From assembly GCA_947446855.1 (NCBI GenBank), contig CANFIH010000023.1:1-35529 (forward strand): a stretch of 35,529 bases of DNA. Direction: 5' to 3'. The position numbers and the translations under genes are program-made. Source of the DNA: Burkholderiales bacterium (GTDB taxonomy: Bacteria; Pseudomonadota; Gammaproteobacteria; Burkholderiales; Burkholderiaceae_C). This document shows positions 26,377 to 35,337 of this stretch, piece by piece (within the stretch, counting starts at the first letter, position 1; every line of letters starts with the position of its first letter). The notes below the pieces were generated by a model that worked only from the letters and a program-made list of their open reading frames with translations, made no database searches and was not told where the DNA came from.

Positions 26377-27800
26377 CTGCCGCTGCCAGACTCCGTGCCC
26401 GCATCGGGCTCGAGGTCCAGGTCGCGGTCCACGGCTATCAAGGCCTGCGCCTGGGTGTCCGGCAAGGACTCCACTTTTTTCAGGGCCCGGTCCATGGCGC
26501 GGCTGCGCACCTGGGCGTTGTCCAGGCTCTTGAGCACGGTCTCGGTCTGCGCCTTCACCTTGGCCAGCACATCGCCGAACTTGGCAAACTCGTTCTTCAC
26601 CGCGCCCAGCACCTGCCAGACCTCGGAACTGCGCTTTTCCAGCGCCAGGGTTCTGAAGCCCATTTGCAGCGAACTCAGAATCGCCAGCAGCGTGGTGGGG
26701 CCGGCAAGCGTGACACGGTGGTCGCGCTGCAGGCTTTCCATCAGGCCGGGGCGGCGCAGCACCTCGGCGTACAGGCCTTCGGTGGGCAGGAACAGGATGG
26801 CGAAGTCGGTCGTATGGGGCGGCTCCACATACTTTTCGTTCAGGCTCCTGGCTTCCAGGCGGATGCGCAACTCCAGCGCCTTGCCCGCAGCCTCGGCCGC
26901 ACCCGCGTCCGCCCTGCCCTGTGCGTCCAACAGGCGCTCGTAATCCTCATTGGGAAATTTGGCGTCAATCGGCAGCCACAACGGCGCACCGCTGTCGGAG
27001 CGGCCCGGCAGGCGGATGGCAAAGTCCACCACATTCTTGCTGCCGGGAATGGTGGCCACCTGCGCGGCGTACTGGTCGGGCACGAACACCTGCTCCAGCA
27101 GGGCCTCCAATTGGGCCTCACCGAACATGCCGCGGGTCTTGACGTTGGTCAGCAGATGCTTGAGGTCACCCACGCCTTGCGCCAGCGTCTGCATTTCGCC
27201 CAGACCCTTGTGCACCTGCTCCAGGCGCTCGGCCACCTGCTTGAAGCTCTCGCCCAGGCGGGCCTGCAGCGTGGACTGCAGCTTCTCGTCCACAGTGGCG
27301 CGCATCTCATCGAGCTTGGCGGCATTGGTGGATTGCAGCTGTGCCAGTTGCGCCTCCAGCGTCTGGCGGATCTCGGCCATGCGGCGGGCATTGGATTCGC
27401 TTAAGGCTCCGAGTTGCAGCGTCAGCGTGTCAGACAGGGACTTTTGCAGCAAGGCCAATTGCTGACCAAAAGCGTCGATCTGGCTGTTTTGGGTGCGTGT
27501 GGCTTCCGCGCCCTGCTGGGTCAGGGTCTGCTGGAAGGTGGCCAGGTTTTGCGCCAGTTCCTGGCGGCCACTGCGGGAGGACTCGGCAATCTCCTGGCGC
27601 ATCGCGCGCTCCAGGGCCAGGGTGTTTGCGGCCATGGCAGCCAGCAGGTTGCGTTGGGCTGCATCTTGCTGCTGTTGCAGCGCCTCTGCGTCCTGCCCGT
27701 CACGCTTGCGCGCGGCCAGCCAGAGCAGCACGGCGCTGTTCACCAGCCCCAGCGCCAAGAGCAGCCACAGCGGCAAAGAACCGAATGCCTGGCCGTCCAT
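26373..27800 (-). CDS. rmuC: DNA recombination protein RmuC
   Basis: A 475-residue protein linked to limiting DNA inversion or rearrangement. An N-terminal membrane-like segment (LWLLLALGLVNSAVLLWLAA) precedes a long coiled coil (about 40-225, Gln/Ala/Leu-rich). The RmuC domain (about 235-420) has GMFGEAQLEALLEQVF, IPGSKNVVDFAIRLPG, LPIDAKFPNEDYERL and TDFAILFLPTEGLYAEV, which carry nuclease-like acidic and lysine residues. The start ATG follows directly on the stop of the upstream dehydrogenase (no gap). Confidence 0.94.
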   Translation of the reverse strand: MDGQAFGSLPLWLLLALGLVNSAVLLWLAARKRDGQDAEALQQQQDAAQRNLLAAMAANTLALERAMRQEIAESSRSGRQELAQNLATFQQTLTQQGAEATRTQNSQIDAFGQQLALLQKSLSDTLTLQLGALSESNARRMAEIRQTLEAQLAQLQSTNAAKLDEMRATVDEKLQSTLQARLGESFKQVAERLEQVHKGLGEMQTLAQGVGDLKHLLTNVKTRGMFGEAQLEALLEQVFVPDQYAAQVATIPGSKNVVDFAIRLPGRSDSGAPLWLPIDAKFPNEDYERLLDAQGRADAGAAEAAGKALELRIRLEARSLNEKYVEPPHTTDFAILFLPTEGLYAEVLRRPGLMESLQRDHRVTLAGPTTLLAILSSLQMGFRTLALEKRSSEVWQVLGAVKNEFAKFGDVLAKVKAQTETVLKSLDNAQVRSRAMDRALKKVESLPDTQAQALIAVDRDLDLEPDAGTESGSGR

Positions 27801-28793
27801 TTACAGGGCCGGCTGCTTGAGCACTTCCGGGTTCAGCGGTGTGACGGCCTTGCCATTGAGCAAAAAGCCCATCAGATTGTCCACCGCCAACGCGGCCATG
27901 GCGCGACGCGTACCCTCGGTGGCGCTGGCAATATGCGGCGTGAGTACCACGTTGGGCACTGTCAGCAAAGCCGGGGTGACCGCGGGCTCGCCCTCAAACA
28001 CATCCAGCCCGGCCGCAGCGATGCGCTTGTCGCGCAGCGCTTGGGCCAACGCCGCATCGTCCACAATGCCGCCGCGCGCGAGGTTGATCAGGGTGGCAGT
28101 CGGCTTCATCAGCGCCAGCTCGGCCGCGCCAATGGTGTGGTGCGCGCTGGCCGAGTACGGCAGCACCAGCATCACATGGTCTGCGGTCTGAAGCAGCTCT
28201 TCCTTGCCCACGTAACGGGCGTTGAAGCTGGCCTCGGTGGCGGCGTCCAGGCGCGAGCGGTTGTGGTAGATCACCTGCATGCCAAAACCCAGTGCGGCAC
28301 GGCGGGCAATGGCCTGGCCAATGCGGCCCATGCCAACAATGCCCAGCGTGGTGCCATGCACCTCGGCACCGGAGAACATGTCGTAGCTCCAGCGGGTCCA
28401 TTTGCCAGCACGCAAAAAATGCTCGCTCTCTGTCACGCGGCGGGCGGTGGCCATCAAGAGCGCAAAGCCGAAGTCGGCCGTGGTTTCCGTCAGCACATCG
28501 GGCGCATTGGTGCCCAACACACCGGCAGCCGTCATGGCGGCCAGGTCAAAGTTGTTGTAGCCCACCGTCATGTTGGCGCAAAGCTTGAGTTGCGGGCATT
28601 GCGCCAGCAGTTCGGCGTTGACCTTTTCGGTACCGGTCATGAACGTGCCAACCTTGCCCTGCAAGCGTTGCACCAACTCCTGTGGCGACCAGATGACGTC
28701 GTTCTGGTTGGACTCCACTTCGAAGTGCTGGCTGAGCTGCTCCAGCACTTCGGGGAAGATGGCGCGGGTGATGAGGATGGCGGGCTTGGTCAT
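27801..28793 (-). CDS. ghrB: D-2-hydroxyacid dehydrogenase (glyoxylate/hydroxypyruvate reductase type)
   Basis: A 330-residue NAD(P)-dependent reductase. The nucleotide-binding motif is TTLGIVGMGRIGQAIARRA. The catalytic arginine, glutamate and histidine are seen in NLARGGIVDDAALAQAL, GLDVFEGEP and LTPHIASATEGTR. Similarity is greatest to GhrB-like glyoxylate/hydroxypyruvate or 2-ketogluconate reductases; which substrate it uses is open, so the symbol is tentative. ATG 28793 (MTKPAILITRAIFPEVLE) is chosen over the frame extension to 28838. It lies 69 bp after pncB and abuts rmuC. Confidence 0.85.
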   Translation of the reverse strand: MTKPAILITRAIFPEVLEQLSQHFEVESNQNDVIWSPQELVQRLQGKVGTFMTGTEKVNAELLAQCPQLKLCANMTVGYNNFDLAAMTAAGVLGTNAPDVLTETTADFGFALLMATARRVTESEHFLRAGKWTRWSYDMFSGAEVHGTTLGIVGMGRIGQAIARRAALGFGMQVIYHNRSRLDAATEASFNARYVGKEELLQTADHVMLVLPYSASAHHTIGAAELALMKPTATLINLARGGIVDDAALAQALRDKRIAAAGLDVFEGEPAVTPALLTVPNVVLTPHIASATEGTRRAMAALAVDNLMGFLLNGKAVTPLNPEVLKQPAL

Positions 28794-28862
28794 GGTGTGG
28801 GTGGCTTTGCAGGTGCATGCACGGCATTTGCCGGGCAAATGGTCAATAAGGGGGACTGGCGT

Positions 28863-30071
28863 TCAAGCCGGCTGGGCAATTTCAAAAACCTGGCGCAGAT
28901 AAGCCAGGTACCGCTCGTCATCGCACATGTTCTTGGACGGCGTGTCCGACAACTTGGCCACCGGTTGGCCATTGCACTTCACCATCTTGATGACGATTTG
29001 CAAGGGCACATAGCCCAGGTCATTGGTCAGGTTGGTGCCAATGCCAAAGGCCAGCTGGCAGCGGCCGCGAAACTGCTGGTACAGCTCGATGGTGCGCGGA
29101 ATGGTCAGGCCGTCGCTGAAGATCAGGGTCTTGGTGCGCGGGTCCACGCGGTTGCGGGCGTAGTGGTCCAGCATGCGCTCGCCCCATTCAAACGGGTCGC
29201 CGCTGTCGTGGCGCGCGCCATCAAACAGCTTGCAGAAGAACATATCGAAGTCACGCAAAAAGGCGCTCATGCCGTACACGTCACTCAGCGCAATGCCCAG
29301 GTCGCCCCGGTACTCACGTGCCCAGCTCTCAAAAGCGTAAATCTGACTGTCGCGCAGCCGCGGCCCCAGCGCCTGGCAGGCCTGCAGGTACTCGTGCGCC
29401 ATGGTGCCCAGCGGAGTCAGGCCCAGCTTCATGGCCAGCCAGACATTGCTGGTGCCGGCCAACTGGCCGGGCACACCGGGCGCGTTGCCGGGGCTGTGGT
29501 GGGTCCCAAGGCGCGCGGCCAGCACACGCATCACCTCTTCGTGCCAGGCGCGCGAAAAGCGGCGGCGTGTGCCGTAGTCGGCAATCTTCAGGTCGCTCAG
29601 GCCTTCGGCGCGCAACTGACCGATCTTGACGTCCAGCCGTTTGCGCCCTTCGACAAAGTCCGGCACCACCTGGGTGTTGCGGAAGTACACCTCATTCACG
29701 ATGGCCAGCACCGGAATCTCAAACAGGATGGTGTGCAGCCAGGGGCCGACGATGTCGATGCTGATGTCGCCCGAAGGCAGCGGTGTGACCGTGATGTATT
29801 TTTCGTTGAGCTTGAACAGGCCCAAAAAGTCCACAAAATCGCTTTTGATAAAGCGCATGGAGCGCAGATAGGCCAGCTCGCTTTCCTGAAAATGCAGGCT
29901 GCACAGCGAGCGGATTTCCTCGCGGATCTCGTCCACAAACGGCGCCAGCTGCGCCCCCGGGTTACGGCACTTGAAGCGGTACTCCACCTGAGCGCCGGGG
30001 AACTGGTGCAGCACGACCTGCATCATGGTGAACTTGTACAGGTCGGTGTCCAGAAGGCTGGTAATGATCAT
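28863..30071 (-). CDS. pncB: Nicotinate phosphoribosyltransferase
   Basis: Salvages nicotinate to nicotinate mononucleotide with PRPP and ATP, feeding NAD synthesis. From ATG 30071 ([18 protein letters not shown]) it has 402 residues, the usual PncB length. Typical elements are [46 protein letters not shown] followed by MAHEYLQA (the histidine that is phosphorylated in the enteric enzyme), and [13 protein letters not shown]. Its ATG overlaps the livF stop (ATGA), so it is translationally coupled to a Liv-type ABC transporter. That hints that the transporter may bring in a pyridine or related precursor. Confidence 0.95.
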   Translation of the reverse strand: MIITSLLDTDLYKFTMMQVVLHQFPGAQVEYRFKCRNPGAQLAPFVDEIREEIRSLCSLHFQESELAYLRSMRFIKSDFVDFLGLFKLNEKYITVTPLPSGDISIDIVGPWLHTILFEIPVLAIVNEVYFRNTQVVPDFVEGRKRLDVKIGQLRAEGLSDLKIADYGTRRRFSRAWHEEVMRVLAARLGTHHSPGNAPGVPGQLAGTSNVWLAMKLGLTPLGTMAHEYLQACQALGPRLRDSQIYAFESWAREYRGDLGIALSDVYGMSAFLRDFDMFFCKLFDGARHDSGDPFEWGERMLDHYARNRVDPRTKTLIFSDGLTIPRTIELYQQFRGRCQLAFGIGTNLTNDLGYVPLQIVIKMVKCNGQPVAKLSDTPSKNMCDDERYLAYLRQVFEIAQPA

Positions 30072-30739
30072 GGTGTGAGGTGTGCGCCGGTTTGCCCGGC
30101 CACCAGTGTAATGACTCGGTCCGCATGCGCAGCCAGCAGGGCATTTTGCTCCGCGATCAGGAAGGACATTCCCTGACTTTTGAGTTGCAGCAATGCATCC
30201 ACGATGGACTCCACCAGCACCGGCGCAATGCCCTCGCAAGGCTCATCCAACAGCATCATGGTCGGCGCAGTCATCAAGGTGCGTGCGATGCTCAGCATCT
30301 GTTGCTCGCCGCCGCTCATTTCGAGCGCGCGGCGCTTTTGCATGGTTTGCAACACCGGGAACAGTGCAAACACCTGATCCAGCTGCTGTGCGGCAGAACG
30401 TTGCACCCCGCCCCGGACGGGAGAAACAGGTGTGCGCGCCGCCACCAACAGGTTTTCACGCACGGTCAACTCGGCAAAGAGGCGCCGGTCTTCCGGCACA
30501 AACCCCAAACCCAGGCGGGCCCGTTGGTGCACGGGCCAGGCGGCAATGGCCTGCCCCTGAAACAGCACACGGCCCGTCACCCGGGGTCCCAGGCCGATGA
30601 TGGACTGCAGCAGCGTGGACTTGCCGGCACCGTTCAAGCCCTCCAACACCACCAACTCGCCTTGCCCGACCTGCAGGGTCACATCGAACAAGGCCTGCGC
30701 GGCGCCGTACCACGCACTCAGATTTCGCACCTCAAGCAT
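30068..30739 (-). CDS. livF: Branched-chain amino acid-type ABC transporter ATPase (LivF-like)
   Basis: A 223-residue ABC ATPase. The Walker A motif is GLNGAGKST, the signature [15 protein letters not shown], Walker [14 protein letters not shown], and a Q-loop lies near [15 protein letters not shown]. It matches the LivF branch (family length about 235). ATG 30739 ([19 protein letters not shown]) lies 8 bases inside the end of livG; the frame extension upstream is spurious. With LivG it would power the fused permease encoded upstream. No substrate-binding protein gene is in this operon, so the name gives the family, not the cargo. Confidence 0.92.
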   Translation of the reverse strand: MLEVRNLSAWYGAAQALFDVTLQVGQGELVVLEGLNGAGKSTLLQSIIGLGPRVTGRVLFQGQAIAAWPVHQRARLGLGFVPEDRRLFAELTVRENLLVAARTPVSPVRGGVQRSAAQQLDQVFALFPVLQTMQKRRALEMSGGEQQMLSIARTLMTAPTMMLLDEPCEGIAPVLVESIVDALLQLKSQGMSFLIAEQNALLAAHADRVITLVAGQTGAHLTP

Positions 30740-31553
30740 GGTGAACCCCGGGCCTGTGGTGAAAGGCTCGCCCCAGGTAATGGCTGCGCACCATCTCATT
30801 GGCGGCAACGGCTTCGGCCGTGCCGGACGCGGCGATACGCCCTTCCATCAGCACCAGCACCCGATCGGCCACGCCAAAGACGGCATCCATATTGTGTTCG
30901 GTATAGAGCACGGCCAGCTGCGCCTTTGCGCTTGCGTCGTGCGTGAGCGAGCGCACCAAATGCATCAATGCCGCGCGCTCCGAGGGTGCCAGCCCCGCGG
31001 CGGGCTCATCCAGCAATAACAAACCGGGCCGCCGAACCCCTGTCTGCGGCTCCAGCCCGGCCAAAGCCATGGCCAGCTCCAATCGTTTCTTGGCACCATA
31101 GGGCAAGCTGCGCGCGTCGAGTGCGGCTTGCTCCTGCAAGCCCACGCGCGCCAGCAAATCACGGGCAAGCTGCTGCGCTTGTGGGTCCAGCACTTGCAAC
31201 GGGCTCAAAACAGAGACGCCCGGCAGCACCAATTGCACGTTCTGCAAAACTGTCAGGGCCTCAAACGTCTGTGCGACCTGAAAAGTGCGGGCGATGCCAC
31301 GGCGCAAGCGCTGCGCCGGCAGCAAGGCGTTCAGTAGCTCGCCCTGCCACAGCACCTGTCCGGCGCTGGGCGCCTGCTGTCCGGCAATGCAGGCAAATGT
31401 AGTCGACTTGCCAGCGCCATTGGGACCGATCAAAGCCACACATTCGCCCGCTTGCACTGCAAAGCCCACGCCCCGAACAGCTTGGACGCCACCAAAATGT
31501 TTGGTCAGATCGCGCACTTCCAGACCCGGCAATGGCCCCTGCTCCTCAGACAT
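30732..31553 (-). CDS. livG: Branched-chain amino acid-type ABC transporter ATPase (LivG-like)
   Basis: A 273-residue ABC ATPase with Walker A GPNGAGKST, Walker B LLLLDEPAAGLAPSE and the extended IARTFQVAQTFEALTVLQNV segment typical of LivG. The signature reads LPYGAKKRLELAMAL where most relatives have LSYG, so the serine is a proline. ATG 31553 (MSEEQGPLPGLEVRDL) overlaps the end of the permease gene by 8 bases. The frame stays open upstream within the permease gene, which I ignored. Confidence 0.92.
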   Translation of the reverse strand: MSEEQGPLPGLEVRDLTKHFGGVQAVRGVGFAVQAGECVALIGPNGAGKSTTFACIAGQQAPSAGQVLWQGELLNALLPAQRLRRGIARTFQVAQTFEALTVLQNVQLVLPGVSVLSPLQVLDPQAQQLARDLLARVGLQEQAALDARSLPYGAKKRLELAMALAGLEPQTGVRRPGLLLLDEPAAGLAPSERAALMHLVRSLTHDASAKAQLAVLYTEHNMDAVFGVADRVLVLMEGRIAASGTAEAVAANEMVRSHYLGRAFHHRPGVHHA

Positions 31554-33396
31554 GCATGTTTCCCCGACCGGCAAGGCGCCGAATACCCAAAACCCCGGAA
31601 GGCGCCCAGACCATGATGCACATGACCAGCACACCGAGCGCTCCGCGCCAGTAGTCAAAACCGCGTCCCAATTCACTTCCGGCCAGCACCAGCACCAGGG
31701 CTCCGGCCAGCGTGCCCCAGAGCTGGTGCAAGCCGCCCAGCAGCACAACCAGCAGGAAATCAACCGAGGTGGATACCGAGAGTACCGACGGAAAGACCGC
31801 GCCCTTGTGCGCCGCGAACAGGCCACCGGCCAGCCCTGCCAGCGTGGCGCTTTGCACCAGGACCTGCCATTTGATGCGTTGCAGCGGCAGCCCGCTAGCC
31901 ACCGCGCGCAGGGGCGCATCACGCAGCGCCTGCAAGGAAGCGCCCAGGCCGGAGCGCGTCAAGCGGCGCAATGCCGCAATCGACCCCAGCGCCAAGAACA
32001 GCAGCGTGACAAAAAACCAGGGGCGGTTGGCATCGCTCACCAATTGCAAACCGATCAGCCCGTTGTCACCGCCGCTGACCGCCACCCATTGGCTGGCGGT
32101 CGCCCACAGCACCTGCGCCAACGCGAGCGACAGCATGGCCAGATAAACGCCGCTGCTACGCACCAGCACGAGACCTGACAGCGCGGCCAGCAGTGCACTG
32201 GCAGCACCAGCCGCAAACAACGCGAAAAAAAGACCCCAGCCCCACGCCCCATGGACCCAGGCGGCGGCGTACGCCCCCAGTCCGAAAAACGCGGCATGGC
32301 CGAAGCTGACCAATGCGCCCAAAGCCATCATGGACTGCAGGCTTACGCCGACGATGACCAGGATCAGCACATCACTCACCAGTGCCTGCCAGTAGGCGCC
32401 AGCCCAAGCACTGGCGGCCGCGGAAAGGGCAAGCAGCAGGCACAGAGGCACAAAGCGGTCGCCGGCCAGCGGCCAGAGCACAAAACGCTGACCATGTTCC
32501 TGCGGCAACGGTGCCAGTGCGCGACCCAACAGCCCTTGGGGTTTGACCGCCAGCACCAGACCCATGGTGACAAAGACCAGCACCAGCGTGGCCTGCGGAA
32601 ACAGCAGCACACCAAAAGAATGCACCTGTCCGAACAGCATGGCCGCCAGGAAAGCCCCGCCGATGCTGCCCAGTCCACCGGTCACCACCACAACAAAGGT
32701 CTCCACAACAATGTTCAAATCCATTTGCAGGTTGGCGGGCTCTCGTGGCAGCTGCAAGGCACCGCCCAGCCCGGCCAGAGCACAGCCCAGCGCGACGGAA
32801 ATCAACATCAGCGGCTTGGCATTCACACCCAACGCAGACAACATGCCACGGTCGGCGGTAGCGGCGCGCAAACGCACTCCCCAGCGCGTATGGCGCAGCA
32901 AACCGTGCAGGCCCAACCAGACCAGCGGGCCCAACAGGATCGTGAGCAACTGGTACTCGGGGAAGAACTCGTCCCCGACGGCCAAAGCGCCTTTGAGACC
33001 GGGAAAGCGCGGCGCAAATACTTCGTCCGGACCGAACACCCAGCGCATGGCGTCGTGCAAGGCCAGGCTCAGGCCAAAGGTGGCGACCAGTTGGTACAAC
33101 TCGGGCACGCCATACAGGCGACGCAGCAGCAGCGACTCAGCCAGTGCCCCCAGCAGCGCCGCACACAAGGCGCCCAACGCCATCGCAGCGGCATACAGCC
33201 AGGCGCTGTCGGCCCAGGCGGGAAACCAGTTCACCAGCCAGTGCGCCGAGAACAGCGCACCCAGCATGAAAAAGCTGCCGTGGGCAAAATTGACGATGCG
33301 GGTGACGCCAAAGATCAGCGTCAGCCCGGCCGCCATCAGAAACAAGGTACTGGCGTAGCTCAGGCCGTCAAGCAGCGCGATCGCAAGTGCTGCCAT
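31546..33396 (-). CDS. Fused LivH-LivM permease of a branched-chain amino acid-type ABC transporter
   Basis: A 616-residue inner-membrane protein that joins both permease halves in one chain. Residues about 1-290 are LivH-like (LTLIFGVTRIVNFAHGSFFMLGA near the N-terminus, in pieces; GLGSIGGAFLAAML later). Residues about 310-600 are LivM-like (GVSLQSMMALGALVSFGHAA, FFGLGAYAAAWVHG, and near the end LLGGLHQLWGTLAGA). The usual systems encode the halves as two proteins of about 300 residues each. It starts 9 bases after the nitroreductase stop and overlaps livG. Substrates of such systems include amino acids, amides, urea and aromatic acids; which applies is unknown. Confidence 0.92.
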   Translation of the reverse strand: MAALAIALLDGLSYASTLFLMAAGLTLIFGVTRIVNFAHGSFFMLGALFSAHWLVNWFPAWADSAWLYAAAMALGALCAALLGALAESLLLRRLYGVPELYQLVATFGLSLALHDAMRWVFGPDEVFAPRFPGLKGALAVGDEFFPEYQLLTILLGPLVWLGLHGLLRHTRWGVRLRAATADRGMLSALGVNAKPLMLISVALGCALAGLGGALQLPREPANLQMDLNIVVETFVVVVTGGLGSIGGAFLAAMLFGQVHSFGVLLFPQATLVLVFVTMGLVLAVKPQGLLGRALAPLPQEHGQRFVLWPLAGDRFVPLCLLLALSAAASAWAGAYWQALVSDVLILVIVGVSLQSMMALGALVSFGHAAFFGLGAYAAAWVHGAWGWGLFFALFAAGAASALLAALSGLVLVRSSGVYLAMLSLALAQVLWATASQWVAVSGGDNGLIGLQLVSDANRPWFFVTLLFLALGSIAALRRLTRSGLGASLQALRDAPLRAVASGLPLQRIKWQVLVQSATLAGLAGGLFAAHKGAVFPSVLSVSTSVDFLLVVLLGGLHQLWGTLAGALVLVLAGSELGRGFDYWRGALGVLVMCIMVWAPSGVLGIRRLAGRGNMHV

Positions 33397-33405
33397 TACC
33401 CGCGT

Positions 33406-34101
33406 TCAATCGAGCCAATGGGTGAACTCGTTCACCGGCACGCGTGGCGTGTGCAGGGTATTGACCACCGCCGTCTCGTCTGCATAGCCGAGGGACATGC
33501 CGCAGACCAGCATTTCTTGCGGCCCGGCACCTATTAGCGGCAGGATGATGCTGGAAAAACCGTTCCATGCCGCCTGCGGGCAGGTGTGCAGTCCCTTGCC
33601 GCGCGCAGCCACCATGATGCTTTGCAGAAAGCCTCCGTAGTCCACCAATGAGCCACGGCCCATGACACGGTCCACTGTAAACATCAGGCCCACCGGCGCA
33701 TCAAAAAAGCGGAAGTTGCGCTGGTGCTGCAGGTGCATTTGCTCCCGGTCTGCCTTGCCTATGCCCAGCAAGCCATACAGACTCCAGCCGTTTTCGCGGC
33801 GGCGGTCGATATAGGGGCTGACCCATTTTTGCGGATAGTAGTCGTACTCTTCCTTGTACTGCTCGGCCAAGCCAGGATCGGTGCGCATGGCGTCATGGGC
33901 TGCGCAAGCCTGTGCCACCAAGGCGTTTCGACTAGCACCTTGCAATACATATACCTTCCAGGGCTGGCAATTGGTGCCGGACGGTGCGCGACTGGCGACT
34001 TCCAGAATGTGTTCAATATCAGCTCGGGCCACCTCTTGCGATGCAAAGGCGCGCATAGAACGGCGGGAACAGATGGCTTCGTCAATCGCGGACAGGGTCA
34101 T
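33406..34101 (-). CDS. Nitroreductase-family FMN oxidoreductase
   Basis: A 231-residue flavoprotein of the nitroreductase fold. It starts [20 protein letters not shown], where SRRSxRxF is the N-terminal FMN phosphate contact; [16 protein letters not shown] is the second FMN-binding element; [20 protein letters not shown] and [20 protein letters not shown] complete the family pattern. The physiological substrate is unknown. ATG 34101 overlaps the thioesterase stop (ATGA). The frame extension to 34203 lies within the thioesterase gene and is rejected. Confidence 0.9.
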   Translation of the reverse strand: MTLSAIDEAICSRRSMRAFASQEVARADIEHILEVASRAPSGTNCQPWKVYVLQGASRNALVAQACAAHDAMRTDPGLAEQYKEEYDYYPQKWVSPYIDRRRENGWSLYGLLGIGKADREQMHLQHQRNFRFFDAPVGLMFTVDRVMGRGSLVDYGGFLQSIMVAARGKGLHTCPQAAWNGFSSIILPLIGAGPQEMLVCGMSLGYADETAVVNTLHTPRVPVNEFTHWLD

Positions 34102-34541
34102 ACAAGAGTCTCCAAAAGTGTTTTGAGTGAGGATGGCACGGCCGCAGGGCGGTGGGTTCGGGCGTCCACATAGACGTGGACAAAATGCCCCTTGGCGGCG
34201 CACAGAGCGCCCTCGCCAAACACCGCCAGTTCATAGCGCACGCTGCTGGCACCGATGTGGGCCACGCGCAGCCCCACCTGCACGGTTTGGGGAAAAGCCA
34301 GGGGAGCAAAGTAGTTGCAATGCGTTTCCACCACCAAGCCGACGGTGGGACTGCTCTGAATATCGAGCACACCCTTTTCAATCAACCAGGCGTTGACAGC
34401 GGTATCGAACCAGCTGTAATACACCACGTTATTGACGTGGCCGTAGGCATCGTTGTCCATCCAGCGGGTCGGAATGCTGCGCAGTACCGGATAGGCACTG
34501 CGTGGCTCGGGCTCGGGGCGAATAGGTGGCTTATTGGACAT
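34098..34541 (-). CDS. Acyl-CoA thioesterase, 4-hydroxybenzoyl-CoA thioesterase/YbgC hot-dog type
   Basis: A 147-residue hot-dog-fold protein. The active-site segment is [22 protein letters not shown], seen as [12 protein letters not shown] followed by a Tyr-rich helix start; the aspartate and the HVNN stretch match the family. ATG 34541 ([19 protein letters not shown]) is favoured over the frame extension to 34604. It is the first gene of the nine-gene run and lies divergent from phasin 2 across 244 bp. The acyl substrate cannot be told. Confidence 0.88.
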   Translation of the reverse strand: MSNKPPIRPEPEPRSAYPVLRSIPTRWMDNDAYGHVNNVVYYSWFDTAVNAWLIEKGVLDIQSSPTVGLVVETHCNYFAPLAFPQTVQVGLRVAHIGASSVRYELAVFGEGALCAAKGHFVHVYVDARTHRPAAVPSSLKTLLETLV

Positions 34542-34638
34542 CGGTCGATTTTGCCAGCCGCGCGGGCCTTGCACTTCGCAGGTGTCTTCTGCGTGACCCG
34601 GCAAGGCTGTCTTTCGTGTTTAGTAAAACATCTCTAAG

Positions 34639-34654
34639 TTGCTGCATTGCAACA
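34639..34654 (+). promoter_or_regulatory. Putative PhaR-type operator, distal copy before phasin 2
   Basis: TTGCTGCATTGCAACA. It differs by one base from the copy at the phasin 1 promoter and lies just upstream of the predicted -35 element. Confidence 0.65.
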
Positions 34655-34662
34655 AAACCCCC

Positions 34663-34690
34663 TTGCATTCGTTCCAAGGCTCAGTACAAT
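34663..34690 (+). promoter_or_regulatory. Predicted sigma70 promoter of phasin 2
   Basis: TTGCAT (34663-34668), a 16-bp spacer and TACAAT (34685-34690). The start would fall near 34697, leaving a leader of about 90 bases before the ATG, which has GGAG eight bases upstream. Confidence 0.55.
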
Positions 34691-34698
34691 TCACTCCA

Positions 34699-34713
34699 TG
34701 CTGCGGTGCAACA
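34699..34713 (+). promoter_or_regulatory. Putative PhaR-type operator, proximal copy before phasin 2
   Basis: TGCTGCGGTGCAACA, 13 of 15 bases as in the other phasin sites. Like the site of phasin 1 it lies right behind the -10 element and overlaps the expected transcription start. Confidence 0.6.
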
Positions 34714-34785
34714 TAGACGTCCTGAAGGCCACTGACAACGCAGATAGCACAGTTCCAATCACTAACTCTTATTTGGAGAATCAAA

Positions 34786-35337
34786 ATGTCCGTACTCACC
34801 GTTGAACAAATCGTCGCAGCACAAAAAGCCAACATCGAAACCCTGTTTGGTTTGACCAACAAGGCATTCGAAGGTGTGGAAAAAATTGTTGAACTGAACA
34901 TGACTGCTTCCAAAGCAGCCCTGTCCGAAGTCGCCGGCCACAGCCAGTCCGTATTGAGCGTGAAAGACGTGCAAGAGCTGATCGCTTTGCAGTCCAACCT
35001 GCTGCAGCCTTTGGCTGAAAAGACTGCTGCTTACAGCCGTCATCTGTATGACATCGCCACCAGCACCAGCGCTGAATTCACCAAGGCCGTTGAAGGCCAG
35101 GCCGCTGATGCACAAGCCAAGTTCGCCAACCTGGTAGACACCGCGGCAAAGAATGCACCCGCAGGTTCTGAAGCTGCTGTTGCCATCCTGAAGAGCTCGG
35201 TCTCTGCTGCCAACAACGCAATGGAATCCGTGCAAAAGGCTGTCAAGCAGGCCACCGAAGTGGCTGAAGCCAATTTCAGCTCGGTTGCTGCGACTGCCAC
35301 CGGCGCTGCCAAACCGGCTGCTGCCAAGAAGCGTTAA
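34786..35337 (+). CDS. phaP: Phasin family protein (phasin 2)
   Basis: A 183-residue helical protein of the PhaP phasin type that covers polyhydroxybutyrate granules. It starts [20 protein letters not shown] and has the family's central helices ([40 protein letters not shown]). The length is close to the family's usual 180-190. It ends in an Ala/Lys tail, [10 protein letters not shown], like the tails of granule proteins that touch DNA. It is probably the main phasin: strong ribosome-binding site, own promoter and two operator-like sites. It is transcribed alone; the next terminator hairpin is about 150 bp past its stop. Confidence 0.93.
   Translation: MSVLTVEQIVAAQKANIETLFGLTNKAFEGVEKIVELNMTASKAALSEVAGHSQSVLSVKDVQELIALQSNLLQPLAEKTAAYSRHLYDIATSTSAEFTKAVEGQAADAQAKFANLVDTAAKNAPAGSEAAVAILKSSVSAANNAMESVQKAVKQATEVAEANFSSVAATATGAAKPAAAKKR

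Noticed and set aside
27414-30176. A 920-codon open frame on the plus strand
   Set aside because: It lies antisense to rmuC, ghrB and pncB, all with clear motifs, and its translation is Gln/His/Arg-rich with no family pattern. It is a shadow of GC-rich coding on the other strand.
31554-31922. N-terminal extension of livG
   Set aside because: It lies within the permease gene in another frame; LivG homology starts a few residues after ATG 31553.
32251-33537. A 428-codon open frame on the plus strand
   Set aside because: Antisense to the fused permease. The Gln-rich composition is what the opposite strand of a Leu/Ala-rich membrane protein gives.
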